Positions 23,113-23,911 of a stretch of 23,911 nucleotides of DNA are shown in pieces. Where the stretch lies: assembly GCA_009929975.1 (NCBI GenBank), contig RZZF01000003.1, positions 1 to 23,911 of the forward strand, in the 5' to 3' direction. The stretch comes from Clostridia bacterium (GTDB lineage Bacteria; Bacillota; Clostridia; Saccharofermentanales; UBA5734). A program made the position numbers and the translations under genes. Every line of letters starts with the position of its first letter. Positions within the stretch are counted from its first letter, which is position 1. The notes below the pieces were generated by a model. The model saw nothing but the letters and a program-made list of their open reading frames with translations, was not told the DNA's origin and ran no database searches.

Positions 23113-23583
23113 GTGCCAAGAAAAGGCCATGTCCCGAAAAGAGAAGTGCTCCCTGATCCGATTTACCATGATATCCGTGTGACCAAACTGGTCAACAACA
23201 TCATGCTGGACGGTAAAAAGGGAGTCGCGCAGAAAATTTGCTACGACGCTTTTGACATCGTCAAGGAGCGGACTGGACAGGATGCCCTGGAAGTCTTTAA
23301 CAAGGCTCTGGAAAACATCATGCCCGTGCTGGAGGTAAAAGCACGCCGCGTCGGTGGTTCCAACTACCAGGTTCCGATCGAAGTCCGTCCGGAGCGGCGT
23401 CAGACGCTGGGTCTCCGCTGGCTGGTCACTGCCGCACGCGCCCGTAATGAACGGACCATGCGCGAGCGTCTGGCCAATGAGATCTTTGACGCGTTCAATG
23501 AGAACGGCGGAGCTTACAAAAAGAAAGAAGACATTCATCGTATGGCAGACGCCAACCGTGCGTTTGCTCATTATCGCTGGTAA
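23113..23583 (+). CDS. rpsG: 30S ribosomal protein S7
   Basis: This 156-residue protein is S7, the primary binder that nucleates the head of the 30S subunit. It begins [18 protein letters not shown] and shows [42 protein letters not shown] and the C-terminal [20 protein letters not shown], all typical, at full family length. The start codon is GTG (23113), preceded by GAGAGGAGGG at about 7 bases; GTG starts are rarer among ribosomal protein genes and may lower its translation relative to rpsL. It follows rpsL after an unusually long structured spacer and precedes fusA by 21 bases. S7 is the repressor of the str operon in E. coli. Confidence 0.98.
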   Translation: MPRKGHVPKREVLPDPIYHDIRVTKLVNNIMLDGKKGVAQKICYDAFDIVKERTGQDALEVFNKALENIMPVLEVKARRVGGSNYQVPIEVRPERRQTLGLRWLVTAARARNERTMRERLANEIFDAFNENGGAYKKKEDIHRMADANRAFAHYRW

Positions 23584-23604
23584 CTTCAGGGAGGAATAAA
23601 CTGA

Positions 23605-23911
23605 ATGCCCAGAGAATTTTCGCTGGAAAATACGCGAAATATCGGCATTATGGCCCATATTGATGCTGGAAAGACGACGACGACAGAGCGGATTCTTTAC
23701 TATACGGGAAGAATCCACAAAATCGGCGAAACGCATGAAGGCGCTGCCACCATGGACTGGATGGAGCAGGAGCAGGAGCGTGGAATCACGATCACCTCTG
23801 CTGCGACAACCGCTCAATGGAGAGGTATGCGCGTCAACATCATCGATACGCCCGGACATGTTGACTTCACGGTCGAGGTTGAGCGCTCACTGCGTGTTCT
23901 CGACGGTGCGG
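23605..23911 (+). CDS. fusA: Elongation factor G, N-terminal part (3' end outside window)
   Basis: The frame is open from the ATG at 23605 to the window edge, giving the first 102 residues of EF-G, the GTPase that drives translocation. It starts [20 protein letters not shown], with the P-loop [12 protein letters not shown] (G1), then the switch I region with the EF-G-type sequence [19 protein letters not shown] (G2) and [22 protein letters not shown] (G3), where His and Gly of DTPGH are intact. GGGAGGA lies about 10 bases upstream. It is the third gene of the str operon after rpsG, and tuf would be expected beyond the window. Confidence 0.97.
   Translation, partial: MPREFSLENTRNIGIMAHIDAGKTTTTERILYYTGRIHKIGETHEGAATMDWMEQEQERGITITSAATTAQWRGMRVNIIDTPGHVDFTVEVERSLRVLDGA

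Overview
The window looks like a piece of chromosome from an anaerobic, fermentative member of the Firmicutes (Clostridia or a relative) with a fairly high G+C content (not counted). The S12 protein has the longer Gram-positive-type N-terminal region, Shine-Dalgarno sequences are strong and purine-rich, and there is a [FeFe]-hydrogenase-family protein, a TrhA/hemolysin III protein and a NatA/NatB-type ABC exporter. No rRNA, tRNA, CRISPR array, insertion sequence or phage gene was recognised. Genes are tightly packed: no gene-free stretch exceeds 300 bases, the longest being about 235 bases (1080-1314) and 210 bases (12862-13071). Convergent neighbours overlap or nearly touch at 285-337, 3864-3877, 5670-5687, 7632-7676 and 18230/18231.

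Layout. Positions 2-1079 hold the end of CTP synthase (pyrG) and a convergent exonuclease III. Positions 1315-3863 are a compact three-gene operon: SGNH esterase, GHMP sugar kinase and a GlmU-like nucleotidyltransferase lacking the acetyltransferase domain. It reads as a possible route from an acylated sugar to a nucleotide sugar. Positions 3878-5104 encode, on the minus strand, an alpha-oxoamine synthase that resembles bacterial serine palmitoyltransferase. Next come a glyoxalase I-like VOC protein, MutM/Fpg, a small zinc-ribbon protein followed by a two-TM protein with a possible PH/GRAM-like domain, and glutamine-dependent NAD synthetase. A stand-alone EAL-domain protein (9794-10570) has lost several catalytic residues and ends at a clear intrinsic terminator. 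An ABC exporter (ATPase plus ABC-2 permease) follows on the minus strand.

Positions 13072-16928 form a sugar-type cassette on the plus strand: a ThuA-like protein, a Gfo/Idh/MocA dehydrogenase, a xylose-isomerase-like TIM-barrel protein and a second, different Gfo/Idh/MocA dehydrogenase. This combination suggests oxidoreductive (keto-sugar) handling of a glycoside or polyol. No transporter or glycoside hydrolase lies beside it in this window. A PatB/MalY-type C-S lyase follows and meets enolase end to end.

Positions 19656-21488 (minus strand) carry a thioredoxin-like [2Fe-2S] ferredoxin followed 3 bases later by a group-B-like [FeFe]-hydrogenase. The window closes with TrhA and the start of the str operon (rpsL, rpsG, partial fusA). 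The str operon has a near-consensus promoter, a hairpin plus T-tract just after it, and an unusually structured rpsL-rpsG spacer.

The observations most worth following are the rpsL-rpsG spacer RNA, the oxidoreductive sugar cassette, the esterase-kinase-nucleotidyltransferase operon, the non-catalytic EAL protein and the ferredoxin/group-B hydrogenase pair. All family assignments were made by reading motifs, not by database search.
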